A DNA stretch of 64,000 nt from Crocinitomicaceae bacterium. GTDB lineage: Bacteria > Bacteroidota > Bacteroidia > Flavobacteriales_D > Crocinitomicaceae. The translations under genes and the position numbers were made by a program. The stretch spans positions 62,001-126,000 of the forward strand of contig JAHEMJ010000012.1 of assembly GCA_024643725.1 (NCBI GenBank), in the 5' to 3' direction. Below, one piece after another: positions 1-7,221 of this stretch. Every line of letters starts with the position of its first letter. Positions within the stretch are counted from its first letter, which is position 1. Below the pieces are notes generated by a model. The model did no database searches, was not told where the DNA came from, and saw only the letters and a list, made by a program, of their open reading frames with translations.

Positions 1-1994
1 TACACATCGATGAACAGACATTTCTAGGTACACATTCCTTCAACACACCGATATCCACACGCATTGGTTTGATTTCCTTTGTGAAAAATGTCCATTTTGG
101 TGCCGGAGCAATTGGAAATGATTTTATTGTCAATCTTTCCCCTTTGAAAGAGGTAGCATCGAACCTTGGTTCATTGATTACACTTGCCCGAGTGGACAAG
201 GTTTCCGATTTGGTTTCCGTTTCCTGCAGTGGTCCGGTGATTGAAAAAAACAACGACATCATTAATACCATCGTTCGTGAACACGAGGTTCAAAGCATTT
301 ACGATAAAAATGAGACAACACGTAAGACAAGTGCCTTCATCAACGACCGTATGGCGTATATCACAGAGGAATTGTCCGATGTGGAAAAAGATGTAGAAGC
401 GTTTAAAACCAAGCACAACATTGTCGATGTCGCTACGCAAGGTGGTGAGTTTGTTGCCAAACAAAGTGCAGCGGAGGAGCAAATCATTCAAGCCTCGGTT
501 CAGTTGAGCCTCAACGATTATTTGCAAGAATACCTGCAAAAACACCAAGATAATACGGAATTATTGCCTTCCAACTTAGGATTCGAGGATGGATCAATTG
601 TGGCCATGACGACCCAGTTTAATAAGTTACTGTTGGATCGTCAACGCTTGCTGCGAAATTCGAGTTTGAAAAATCCAGCATTGCAAAAAATTGATGATCA
701 GTTAGTCGGACTTCGTCATTCCATGGAGGAAGGATTAAAGTCTAATAAATCCCGTTTGAAAATCACGTTAAATTCCTTAAATGTGGTGGACCGACGTTAC
801 AAGGATAAGATTGCATCTGTGCCTGGATTCGAGCGGGAATTTCGGGACATCGAACGTCAGCAGAAAATCAAGGAAACCTTGTATATTTTCTTACTTCAAA
901 AGCGCGAAGAGAATGAAATCCAAACCGCTTCATCCATCGGAAATACGAAAATCATTTTTGAAGCAAGTAGCAACGGCGTTCCAACCTCTCCAAATCGTCA
1001 AAAATATTACATCTTCGCAGTCATTCTTGGATTGTTAGCACCTTTCGGATTGATTTACCTAAAGTACTTATTGGACAGTAAAGTGCACGGACTTCACGAC
1101 CTGATTAAGTTTAAAATTCCAGCCATTGGAGAAATTCCCAAAGGAGAGGAAGATGGAAAAACCATTGTTTCAACCAAAAACGCACGAACACATATCGCTG
1201 AGGCTTTTCGCATGATTCGTACGAACCTTACTTTCATGTTAGATGCTGAAAAGGAAGGGTCAAAAGTCATCATGGTGACATCTTCTATTGCAGGAGAAGG
1301 AAAAACATTTATTTCCATCAACATTGGCCATACCTTGTCGCATAGTGACAAAAAAGTACTGGTCATAGGTTTGGACTTACGCGCTCCTAAAATTGCACGT
1401 TACGTAGATGTGCAAAAATCAATCGGGGTGACCAATTACATCGTAAAAGAAGAATTGACCTTCGACGATATCCTCATTTCCGATCCTGGAAACAAGCAAT
1501 TGGATTACATCATTTCCGGTGACATTCCACCGAATCCATCTGAACTTTTGTTGCGTCCTCGTCTGGTCGAATTAATGGAAATTGCGAAGTCGCGCTATGA
1601 TTATATCATTTTAGATACAGCTCCTGTTGCCTTGGTTGCTGACTCCCTACATGTCAACCGTTTTGCAGACTTGGTAGTGTATGTGGTACGTGCGGAACAC
1701 CTAGACCGACGCATGTTGGGAATACCAGCTGGATTGTATCACGACAAGAAAATCCCAAATATGGCTGTCTTGGTAAACGCAACAGACTTAGCCGGTAAGG
1801 GATATGGTTATGGTTATGGATATGGTTCAGGCTACGGCTACGGCTACGGTTACGGTTACGGATATGGCTACGGCTACGGCTATGGAGGTTCTGGCAACGA
1901 GTATTTCGACAAACCATCTAAAAAGAAACGCAAATGGCGTAAACGCATGGAGCGCCTTTTCCCATTTTTGCGCTTTTTCTTCAAAAAGAAATAA
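1..1994 (+). CDS. Polysaccharide biosynthesis tyrosine autokinase (Wzc/ExoP family), 5'-truncated by window edge
   Basis: The frame is open from base 3 to the TAA at 1992-1994 with no start visible, so the N-terminus (first membrane helix and most of the Wzz chain-length domain) lies outside the window. The TTG at 69 is not a real start. Seen in order: coiled-coil region (about 300-900), a membrane helix (about 1005-1080), then the cytoplasmic BY-kinase domain with Walker A SIAGEGKT (about 1284-1308), Walker A' VIGLDLRAPK (about 1363-1393) and Walker B YIILDTAP (about 1602-1625). The C-terminal tail has 13 Tyr in alternating Gly-Tyr dipeptides (1800-1886), then a Lys/Arg-rich end. Wzc-type kinases autophosphorylate a Tyr cluster at the C-terminus to control polymer length and export; the tail is the expected target. 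The next gene starts on the base after its stop codon. Confidence 0.9.
   Translation, partial: HIDEQTFLGTHSFNTPISTRIGLISFVKNVHFGAGAIGNDFIVNLSPLKEVASNLGSLITLARVDKVSDLVSVSCSGPVIEKNNDIINTIVREHEVQSIYDKNETTRKTSAFINDRMAYITEELSDVEKDVEAFKTKHNIVDVATQGGEFVAKQSAAEEQIIQASVQLSLNDYLQEYLQKHQDNTELLPSNLGFEDGSIVAMTTQFNKLLLDRQRLLRNSSLKNPALQKIDDQLVGLRHSMEEGLKSNKSRLKITLNSLNVVDRRYKDKIASVPGFEREFRDIERQQKIKETLYIFLLQKREENEIQTASSIGNTKIIFEASSNGVPTSPNRQKYYIFAVILGLLAPFGLIYLKYLLDSKVHGLHDLIKFKIPAIGEIPKGEEDGKTIVSTKNARTHIAEAFRMIRTNLTFMLDAEKEGSKVIMVTSSIAGEGKTFISINIGHTLSHSDKKVLVIGLDLRAPKIARYVDVQKSIGVTNYIVKEELTFDDILISDPGNKQLDYIISGDIPPNPSELLLRPRLVELMEIAKSRYDYIILDTAPVALVADSLHVNRFADLVVYVVRAEHLDRRMLGIPAGLYHDKKIPNMAVLVNATDLAGKGYGYGYGYGSGYGYGYGYGYGYGYGYGYGGSGNEYFDKPSKKKRKWRKRMERLFPFLRFFFKKK
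1800..1889 (+). repeat. 6-bp tandem coding repeat (GGN-TAY) encoding a Gly-Tyr tail
   Basis: Within the kinase gene, 13 Gly-Tyr codon pairs run almost uninterrupted, broken once by Gly-Ser at 1824-1829. Synonymous codons alternate (GGA/GGT/GGC, TAT/TAC), so the DNA is an imperfect microsatellite with a period of 6. Gain or loss of a unit would change the number of phosphorylatable Tyr without a frameshift. Confidence 0.9.
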
Positions 1995-2762
1995 ATGAAT
2001 TCTTTACGCGCTTTTTCCCTCCTTTGCTCTTTCCTTTGGATCAGTTCCTTTGGATTTGCTCAACCCAAGGAAAAAGATGAATCCATTAGTACGCCTTTAG
2101 TGGGAATCCACTGGGGTGGAAACCTACCAGGAGGAGATTTGCTTGCCCGGTATGGTTACTTAAATAACCTTGGATTTTCCGCAGGATACAAATTGGAGAA
2201 TCAGTGGTACTTCGGTGTAGATGCCAACTTCATCTTTGGTAACCAGGTTAAAATAAACGGTCTGTTTGATGCTTTACTGGATGACAAAGGAAACATCACC
2301 GATGTCAATGGTACAATCGCGAAAGTATTGGTGTATCCACGTGGATTTAACGCAAATTTTTCTGTCGGACGTCTATTCCCAGTTGGAAAGTCGAACCAAA
2401 ACTCGGGAATTTTAGTCCATGCAGGCGCGGGATACTTGCTACATCACATCCGCATCGAGACAAATGATCAGGTTATACCTGAAATCGAACTACATTACAA
2501 ACGCGGCTATGACCGCATGACAACTGGACTGAATTTCCACCAATTCGTTGGCTACTCCTTCCTTAATAATGGAGGTCCACTCAATTTCTATGCTGGATTT
2601 TACTTCCAACAAGGTCTGACGTATAATCGTCGCACCATCAACTACGACCAACCAAATGTGCCGGTATCTACCGCTATGCGCATTGATCTTCAGACAGGCA
2701 TCCGCCTCGGTTGGTACATTCCCTTTTACTCGAAGAAACCGAAGGATTTTTATTATAACTAG
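1995..2762 (+). CDS. Predicted outer-membrane beta-barrel protein, unknown function
   Basis: 255 residues. The start ATG directly follows the kinase stop codon, so the pair is probably co-transcribed and translationally coupled. Residues 1-22 form a signal peptide ending FGFAQ. The rest alternates aromatic and Gly-rich strands (for example LGFSAGYKLENQWYFGVDA and LQTGIRLGWYIPF), as in small Bacteroidota porin-like barrels. I do not recognise a named family. Its position behind a Wzc-type kinase suggests a role in exopolysaccharide or envelope assembly, but that is inference from context only. Confidence 0.7.
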   Translation: MNSLRAFSLLCSFLWISSFGFAQPKEKDESISTPLVGIHWGGNLPGGDLLARYGYLNNLGFSAGYKLENQWYFGVDANFIFGNQVKINGLFDALLDDKGNITDVNGTIAKVLVYPRGFNANFSVGRLFPVGKSNQNSGILVHAGAGYLLHHIRIETNDQVIPEIELHYKRGYDRMTTGLNFHQFVGYSFLNNGGPLNFYAGFYFQQGLTYNRRTINYDQPNVPVSTAMRIDLQTGIRLGWYIPFYSKKPKDFYYN

Positions 2763-3240
2763 GTTAATGTGCCAGTGTGCTAGTGTGCTAGTGTGCCAAT
2801 TGGGTTATGCCCGGTTCTTCGCTTTGCTCAGATAGGCTAATGTGCTTCCGCCGTGGCGGATTGCCAGTGTGCTAATGTGCCAATTGGGTTATGCCCAGTT
2901 TTTCGCTTTGCTCAGATAGGCTAATGTGCTTCCGCCGTGGCGGAAAGGCGGAGCGAATGGTTTTAGGTAAATAGCAAAGAATAAGCACACAACCAAAAAA
3001 AACGATTCGAAATAAACGAAGAATGACCATGTAGGCGCAGGGCATGCCCTGCGCCTACGAAGATTCCCGTGGGAACCCAAACGTGTAAAAACAGAATAAG
3101 AACCGATCTTCGCTTGCGAAGAGCTAAATCCTATACAGGAGTACATTGGCAAATTAGCATCCCGAAGGGTCGGCTCCGCGACTGCGGAGAGGCATTAGCA
3201 CATTGGCACATTAGCAAATTAGCACATTATCCCTATTTTT
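2763..3240. repeat. Composite intergenic repeat block A (8-bp arrays, 84-bp duplication, palindrome)
   Basis: This 478-bp non-coding stretch carries several layers of repeats. A GTGCTA(A/G)T-type array lies at 2766-2801. Two 68-bp copies, 2793-2860 and 2877-2944, stand 84 bp apart and differ at two bases by eye. A 28-bp perfect palindrome is at 3031-3058. Arrays in the opposite orientation (TTAGCACA type) are at 3143-3160 and 3194-3230. GC-rich inverted bits (CCGCCGTGGCGG) occur at 2849-2859 and 2933-2943. Open frames that cross it are repeat-encoded and not believable genes. The right-hand array runs straight into the waaA promoter region. Confidence 0.85.
3031..3058. repeat. 28-bp perfect palindrome, copy 1
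   Basis: The left half GTAGGCGCAGGGCA is followed by its exact reverse complement. The same 28 bp occurs at 9983-10010. Both copies sit inside array-bearing intergenic blocks. As RNA or single-stranded DNA it would form a 12-13 bp hairpin with almost no loop, which resembles a REP-like element more than a terminator, since no T-run follows. Confidence 0.85.
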
Positions 3241-3241
3241 A
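3194..3241 (+). promoter_or_regulatory. Repeat array abutting the probable waaA -7 box
   Basis: A TTAGCACA-type array ends in CACATTATCCCTA (3223-3235), which leads directly into TATTTTTA (3234-3241). That is one base off the Bacteroidota -7 consensus TAnnTTTG, and lies 14 bp before the GTG start at 3256. The same 13-mer junction occurs before purF and before the HYC_CC_PP-like gene on the other strand. Promoter activity is inferred. Confidence 0.4.
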
Positions 3242-3255
3242 CACAAAACTTCAAC

Positions 3256-4455
3256 GTGTCCATTATCTACACTTTTCTCATTCGATGTTACGGAGTCATG
3301 CTTCGAATGGCGGCGCTGTTTCATCCCAAAGCGAGGGCATGGGTGGAAGGACGCAAGCATTGGCAAGAAAAGTTGAAGGGTGTCCTTCCGGCAGATCGTC
3401 CGATTTTATGGTTTCATTGTGCTTCACTGGGAGAGTTTGACCAAGGAATGCCCTTGATGAAGGAACTAAAGGAGAAAGATCCATCGGTGTTTTTGTTGGT
3501 GAGTTTTTTCTCGCCTTCCGGAATGGAACATTATCAAAAGCGCGAGCCCATCGTGGATGCCGCGTGTTATTTGCCCTTGGATACGCCTACGAATGCACAA
3601 GAATTTATTGACTTGGTTCGTCCAGTGAAAGTGGTGTTTGTGAAGTACGAATTTTGGCCGAATTTTCTTCAGGCTTTGGGACGTCAACACATCGAAACAA
3701 TGGCTGTTTCTGCGATTTTTCGTCCAAAGCAAATCTATTTTCGTTGGTACGGCACATTTTTCCGCAATGCCTTGAAAACGGTGCAACATTTTTACGTGCA
3801 AAATGCCGAAAGTGGACAGTTACTGAGCAGCATCGGCATCGATCAATACAGCATTTCAGGCGATCTCCGGTACAAACGCGTTATGCAGGCAAAGGTATTA
3901 GCCCTTCAATCCTCCAATGAGCGAATTGCAGCTTTTTCGCAAGGACATCCAACTTTAATCCTCGGGAGTTCTTGGCCAAAAGAAGAAGGAATCCTGAAGG
4001 AGGCCCTACCGCAACTCGGAAAAATCAAGGTCATCATCGCACCACACGACGTGAGTGAAAAACACGTAGCGTCCATTCAATCTCTTTTCCCCAATGCCAT
4101 TCGATACAGTCAGCTAAACGAAGAGTACGAGGAAAGTCAACTTGCGGAAGCATCTATTTTGCTCTTAGACACGATTGGACAATTGAGTTCCGCCTACCGT
4201 TACGGAACCATAGCCTTCATCGGCGGTGGATTCACGGGTAATTTACACAACATCCTCGAACCAGCCGTTTATGGATTGCCGCTTTTATTCGGTCCTAAAC
4301 ACAGTAAATTTCCGGAAGCGCAACTATTCCTTCAACAAGGCTTCGCCCTCGAAGTCAATCATGCCTCGGATTTCACCACAGCATTCCATTCTTTACTTGA
4401 AAAGTCGGAAGTCCTCCGCGTGGACATGGAAGCATTTATGCGGTCGAAAGGGTGA
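3256..4455 (+). CDS. waaA: 3-deoxy-D-manno-octulosonic acid (Kdo) transferase, GT30
   Basis: 399 residues, the usual WaaA/KdtA length. The enzyme transfers Kdo from CMP-Kdo to the lipid A precursor at the inner face of the cytoplasmic membrane. Residues 1-22 form the membrane anchor. WFHCASLGEFDQ near residue 55 holds the conserved catalytic Glu region. GGGFTGNLHNILEPA near residue 322 and the LLFGP that follows are the donor-binding C-terminal signature. I chose the GTG at 3256 because the first ATG (3298) would cut the anchor in half. It converges with purF across repeat block B. Organisms with this gene make Kdo-containing LPS. Confidence 0.93.
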   Translation: MSIIYTFLIRCYGVMLRMAALFHPKARAWVEGRKHWQEKLKGVLPADRPILWFHCASLGEFDQGMPLMKELKEKDPSVFLLVSFFSPSGMEHYQKREPIVDAACYLPLDTPTNAQEFIDLVRPVKVVFVKYEFWPNFLQALGRQHIETMAVSAIFRPKQIYFRWYGTFFRNALKTVQHFYVQNAESGQLLSSIGIDQYSISGDLRYKRVMQAKVLALQSSNERIAAFSQGHPTLILGSSWPKEEGILKEALPQLGKIKVIIAPHDVSEKHVASIQSLFPNAIRYSQLNEEYEESQLAEASILLLDTIGQLSSAYRYGTIAFIGGGFTGNLHNILEPAVYGLPLLFGPKHSKFPEAQLFLQQGFALEVNHASDFTTAFHSLLEKSEVLRVDMEAFMRSKG

Positions 4456-4583
4456 TTAGTGCCTAGTGATTAGTGTCTAGTTCCGGTATCTAGATTCATT
4501 GAGGATTTGAGTTTAATCTCTACCGTCTACCGAAAACCATTTGCGGAGCAAACCAATCATTAGCACACTGGCACATTAGCACA
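4456..4583. repeat. Intergenic repeat block B between convergent waaA and purF
   Basis: The left part (4458-4483) is a TAGTGATTAGTG-type low-complexity run related to the stretch at 10243-10262. The right part holds a TTAGCACA-type array (about 4560-4586) that runs into the purF stop codon at 4584-4586. The motif GCAAACCAATCATTAGCAC just before the array recurs in similar form near 6832 and 10180, so it may mark an element boundary. No terminator hairpin is evident. Confidence 0.7.
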
Positions 4584-6485
4584 TTAGTAAGCTCGCTCAT
4601 TCCTTTTCTCCACCCAATTAATGAACGCTTTGTTCACTACCTTGTTTCCACCAGGTGTTGGATAATCTCCAGTAAAATACCAGTCTCCAAGGTGATTTGG
4701 ACAAGCGACATGTAGATTCTCTACCGTTTGGAAGACGATTTCTACTTCTGCATTTATGGTAGATGGAGTCAACAGTTCAGCGATTTTAGCGGAGATTTCC
4801 TCGTTGCTAAATGGCGCATAGATTTCTTTGACGAAATTGCGTACTTGTTCTTTCGGAAGATTCACTTGCTCTAAGCATTTCTCGTATACTTCTTTGATGA
4901 CAGAGTCCATTTTACGGTCGCGCAATAATTGAATCGCTGCTTCGAAGGCAATGAAATCACCCATTTTCGCCATGTCGATTCCGTAGCAATCTGGGTAACG
5001 GATTTGCGGTGCGGATGAAACAACCACAATTTTCTTAGGTGCGAGTCGGTCCAAAATGCGCAAAATACTTTGCTTTAAGGTCGTTCCGCGTACAATGCTA
5101 TCGTCGATAACGATGAGGTTATCCGTTCCTGGACGCACACTTCCATACGTAATGTCATATACATGTGCGACAAGGTCGTCACGTGAATCATCTTGGGTGA
5201 TGAAGGTACGTAACTTCGCATCCTTGATCGCGATTTTTTCAATGCGTGCACGGCGGTTGATGATTTCCGAAATTTGTTCAGCACTAGCCTCGTTTCCAAG
5301 TGCTTGAATTTGTGCAATCTTTTGTTGATTGAGGTTTTCTTCGAGTCCTTTGATCAATCCGTAAAACGAAACTTCAGCCGTATTTGGGATAAAAGAGAAG
5401 ACACTGTTGTCGAAATCGTAATCAACGGTTTTCAACACTTGGTCAACGATTAATCGTCCCAACGCTTTGCGTTCTTTGTAAATATCTGTATCGGATCCGC
5501 GTGAGAAGTAAATGCGCTCGAATGAACATTTTTTAATTTCTCGTGGCGCGTTGATCATCTCCTCTTTGACTTCGCCACTTTTTTTGACAATTAGTGCATG
5601 TCCAGGTTGAAGTTCGTGAATTTGATCACTCGTCAAATTAAATGCCGTTTGAATCACTGGACGTTCAGAAGCTACGACACAAATCTCTTCATCTTCGTAC
5701 CAAAATGCTGGACGAATCCCATTCGGATCGCGTAAAACGAAGGCATCTCCGTGTCCGAGTAAACCGGCCATCGCATATCCACCATCCCAAACTTCAGATG
5801 CTTTCTTCAAGATCTTCACTAAGTTTACCTCTTTGGCAATACGTGCATAAATTTGATCTTTCGAATATCCAAGTGACTTGTAATGCGCGTATAATTCGTC
5901 GTTTTCAACATCGAGGAAATGTCCGATTTTCTCTAGTACCGTAACCGTATCACTTTTCTCCTTCGGATGTTGCCCAAGGTTCACTAAGGCATCGAAAAGC
6001 TCATCAACATTCGTTAAGTTAAAGTTTCCCGCAACGACAAGGTTTCGAGTAATCCAGTTATTTTGACGTAAGAATGGGTGACAACTTTCGATCGAATTTC
6101 GTCCAAAAGTTCCGTAACGCAAGTGTCCGAGGAAAAGTTCACCTGTAAATCCTGCGTTCTTTTTTAAGTAATCGACGTTTTTTAAATTCGCCGGATTCTC
6201 TTGTTGAATTTGCTGAAATTTCGCGTTGATTTGATCGAAAATATCTTGTGTAGGATTTTTCTTAATGGACCGCGTTCGTGAAATATAGCGGTTACCTGGT
6301 TCCATATCGAACTTGATGTTCGCTATCCCAGCTCCATCTTGACCACGGTTGTGTTGTTTTTCCATTAGGAGGTGCATTTTGTTAATGCCATACAGCGCTG
6401 TGCCGTATTTCTCCAAGTAATATTCCATGGGTTTTTTTAGTCTCAATAGGGCTATTCCACACTCATGTTTTATCGGATCACTCAT
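4584..6485 (-). CDS. purF: Amidophosphoribosyltransferase (PurF), long Bacteroidota form
   Basis: 633 residues. It catalyses the first step of purine synthesis, making phosphoribosylamine from PRPP and glutamine. After an 8-residue leader the sequence reads ECGIALL, so Cys9 is the likely N-terminal nucleophile exposed by propeptide removal. HNRGQDGAGI (about 45) and GHLRYGTFG (about 120) are Ntn-amidotransferase signatures. VIDDSIVRGTT (about 455) is the PRPP-binding loop. Many PurF proteins are about 470-500 residues; this one has extra sequence, and I recall similar long forms in Bacteroidota. A -7 box (TATCTTTG) lies just upstream, at the edge of a repeat array. Confidence 0.9.
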   Translation of the reverse strand: MSDPIKHECGIALLRLKKPMEYYLEKYGTALYGINKMHLLMEKQHNRGQDGAGIANIKFDMEPGNRYISRTRSIKKNPTQDIFDQINAKFQQIQQENPANLKNVDYLKKNAGFTGELFLGHLRYGTFGRNSIESCHPFLRQNNWITRNLVVAGNFNLTNVDELFDALVNLGQHPKEKSDTVTVLEKIGHFLDVENDELYAHYKSLGYSKDQIYARIAKEVNLVKILKKASEVWDGGYAMAGLLGHGDAFVLRDPNGIRPAFWYEDEEICVVASERPVIQTAFNLTSDQIHELQPGHALIVKKSGEVKEEMINAPREIKKCSFERIYFSRGSDTDIYKERKALGRLIVDQVLKTVDYDFDNSVFSFIPNTAEVSFYGLIKGLEENLNQQKIAQIQALGNEASAEQISEIINRRARIEKIAIKDAKLRTFITQDDSRDDLVAHVYDITYGSVRPGTDNLIVIDDSIVRGTTLKQSILRILDRLAPKKIVVVSSAPQIRYPDCYGIDMAKMGDFIAFEAAIQLLRDRKMDSVIKEVYEKCLEQVNLPKEQVRNFVKEIYAPFSNEEISAKIAELLTPSTINAEVEIVFQTVENLHVACPNHLGDWYFTGDYPTPGGNKVVNKAFINWVEKRNERAY

Positions 6486-6504
6486 GGTTTGTTGATGTTT
6501 GTGG

Positions 6505-6527
6505 CAAAGATAGGGATAATGTGTTAA
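6505..6527 (-). promoter_or_regulatory. Probable purF -7 box joined to a repeat array
   Basis: Read on the minus strand, CACATTATCCCTA is followed by TCTTTG, forming TATCTTTG (positions 6512 to 6505), a full match to TAnnTTTG, 19 bp before the ATG. The repeat array occupies the place where a -33 box would be; no good TTG is seen at the expected spacing. Confidence 0.5.
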
Positions 6528-6879
6528 TGTGCTAATGTGCTAATGTGCTAATTTGCCAATGTGCTAATTGGTAGTAGTTGGCTCCTCGCTTTGCTCGGAT
6601 AGGATCATAGAATCGATCTAGGCATAGGGAATGTCCTACGTTTGGTTTATAAAAAATTCAACCCCTTCAGGGTTGTGGATAATGGGTAATTGTTTATTGT
6701 ATGGAGGTTTGACCCCTTCAGGGTCGGTAATTCTAGTGAACAGTGCTGGTATCTATTCAAATGGTGAACGGTTGTTAAATTCTACACTCAACAATAAACT
6801 TTTTGCTCCGCCGCTCCGCCTCGGCGGAGGAGCGAACAAATCATTAGCACACTAGCACATTGGCAAATTAGCAAATTGT
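6513..6879. repeat. Composite intergenic repeat block C
   Basis: A forward array of near-perfect GTGCTAAT units (about 6517-6569) comes first. It is followed by a CGCTTTGCTCGGATAGG segment (about 6586-6602), also seen twice in block A. Next is the ~148-bp module with two hairpins (6651-6800), then a CCTCGGCGGAGG palindrome near 6818-6830, and an array in the opposite orientation (6843-6876) that runs into the HMA-gene stop. The layout forward array, palindromic core, inverted array matches block D. Confidence 0.85.
6651..6800. repeat. ~148-bp interspersed module, copy 1
   Basis: It contains CAACCCCTTCAGGGTTG (6659-6675) and GACCCCTTCAGGGTC (6711-6725), two short hairpins with the same core, starting 52 bp apart. 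Copy 2 (10026-10173) keeps both hairpins at the same 52-bp spacing and ends alike in CAACAATAAAC. Between the hairpins the copies share TGTATGGAGGTTTGACC. Neither copy encodes a recognisable protein. Confidence 0.8.
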
Positions 6880-7209
6880 CTAATGTCCATTCGGCTGGCA
6901 ACATTTCGGCAACTTCTCCACATCTTCTTTCGCGGCTTTCACCTCGTCAGCGTCATAGCCAATTTTGGCAATCGTTTGTTTGATCGCAAGCAAATCGATT
7001 TTCTTTGGGTCGTATTTTACTGTGACGATTTTCGTTTGGTCGTCTAACTCTGCGAATTTGATGCCTTTCGTGTAATTCAACTTGCCTTCAATACGCTCCT
7101 TGCAATCACCACATTGTGCATTGGTTTGAATTTGACTGGTCATTGTTTTTTGTCCGAAGGACAGGCTGCTCATCAGCACGAATAATAGGCTTACAATAGT
7201 TGTTTTCAT
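6880..7209 (-). CDS. Secreted heavy-metal-associated (HMA) domain protein
   Basis: 109 residues. A signal peptide (1-19, ending SFGQ) places it in the periplasm, unlike the cytoplasmic CopZ. The HMA fold is seen from about residue 24 to 92, with the metal-binding pair Cys33-Gly-Asp-Cys36, and a second cluster Cys103-Cys104 at the C-terminus. It lies 12 bp downstream of the TonB receptor gene, so the two are probably one transcript. I infer that it binds a soft metal such as copper brought in by the receptor; the metal cannot be told from sequence. Confidence 0.85.
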   Translation of the reverse strand: MKTTIVSLLFVLMSSLSFGQKTMTSQIQTNAQCGDCKERIEGKLNYTKGIKFAELDDQTKIVTVKYDPKKIDLLAIKQTIAKIGYDADEVKAAKEDVEKLPKCCQPNGH

Positions 7210-7221
7210 ATGAAATGGTTA

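Noticed and set aside
1654-1917. Minus-strand Arg/Ser/His-rich reading frame opposite the kinase tail
   Set aside because: It is the mirror of the Gly-Tyr codon repeat and has no start context or homology that I recognise.
3069-3440. Open frame running from block A into waaA
   Set aside because: Its first part is repeat sequence and the rest is out of frame within waaA.
6631-6855. Open frame in block C
   Set aside because: It spans the duplicated hairpin module; copy 2 of the module does not keep the frame, so no protein is conserved.
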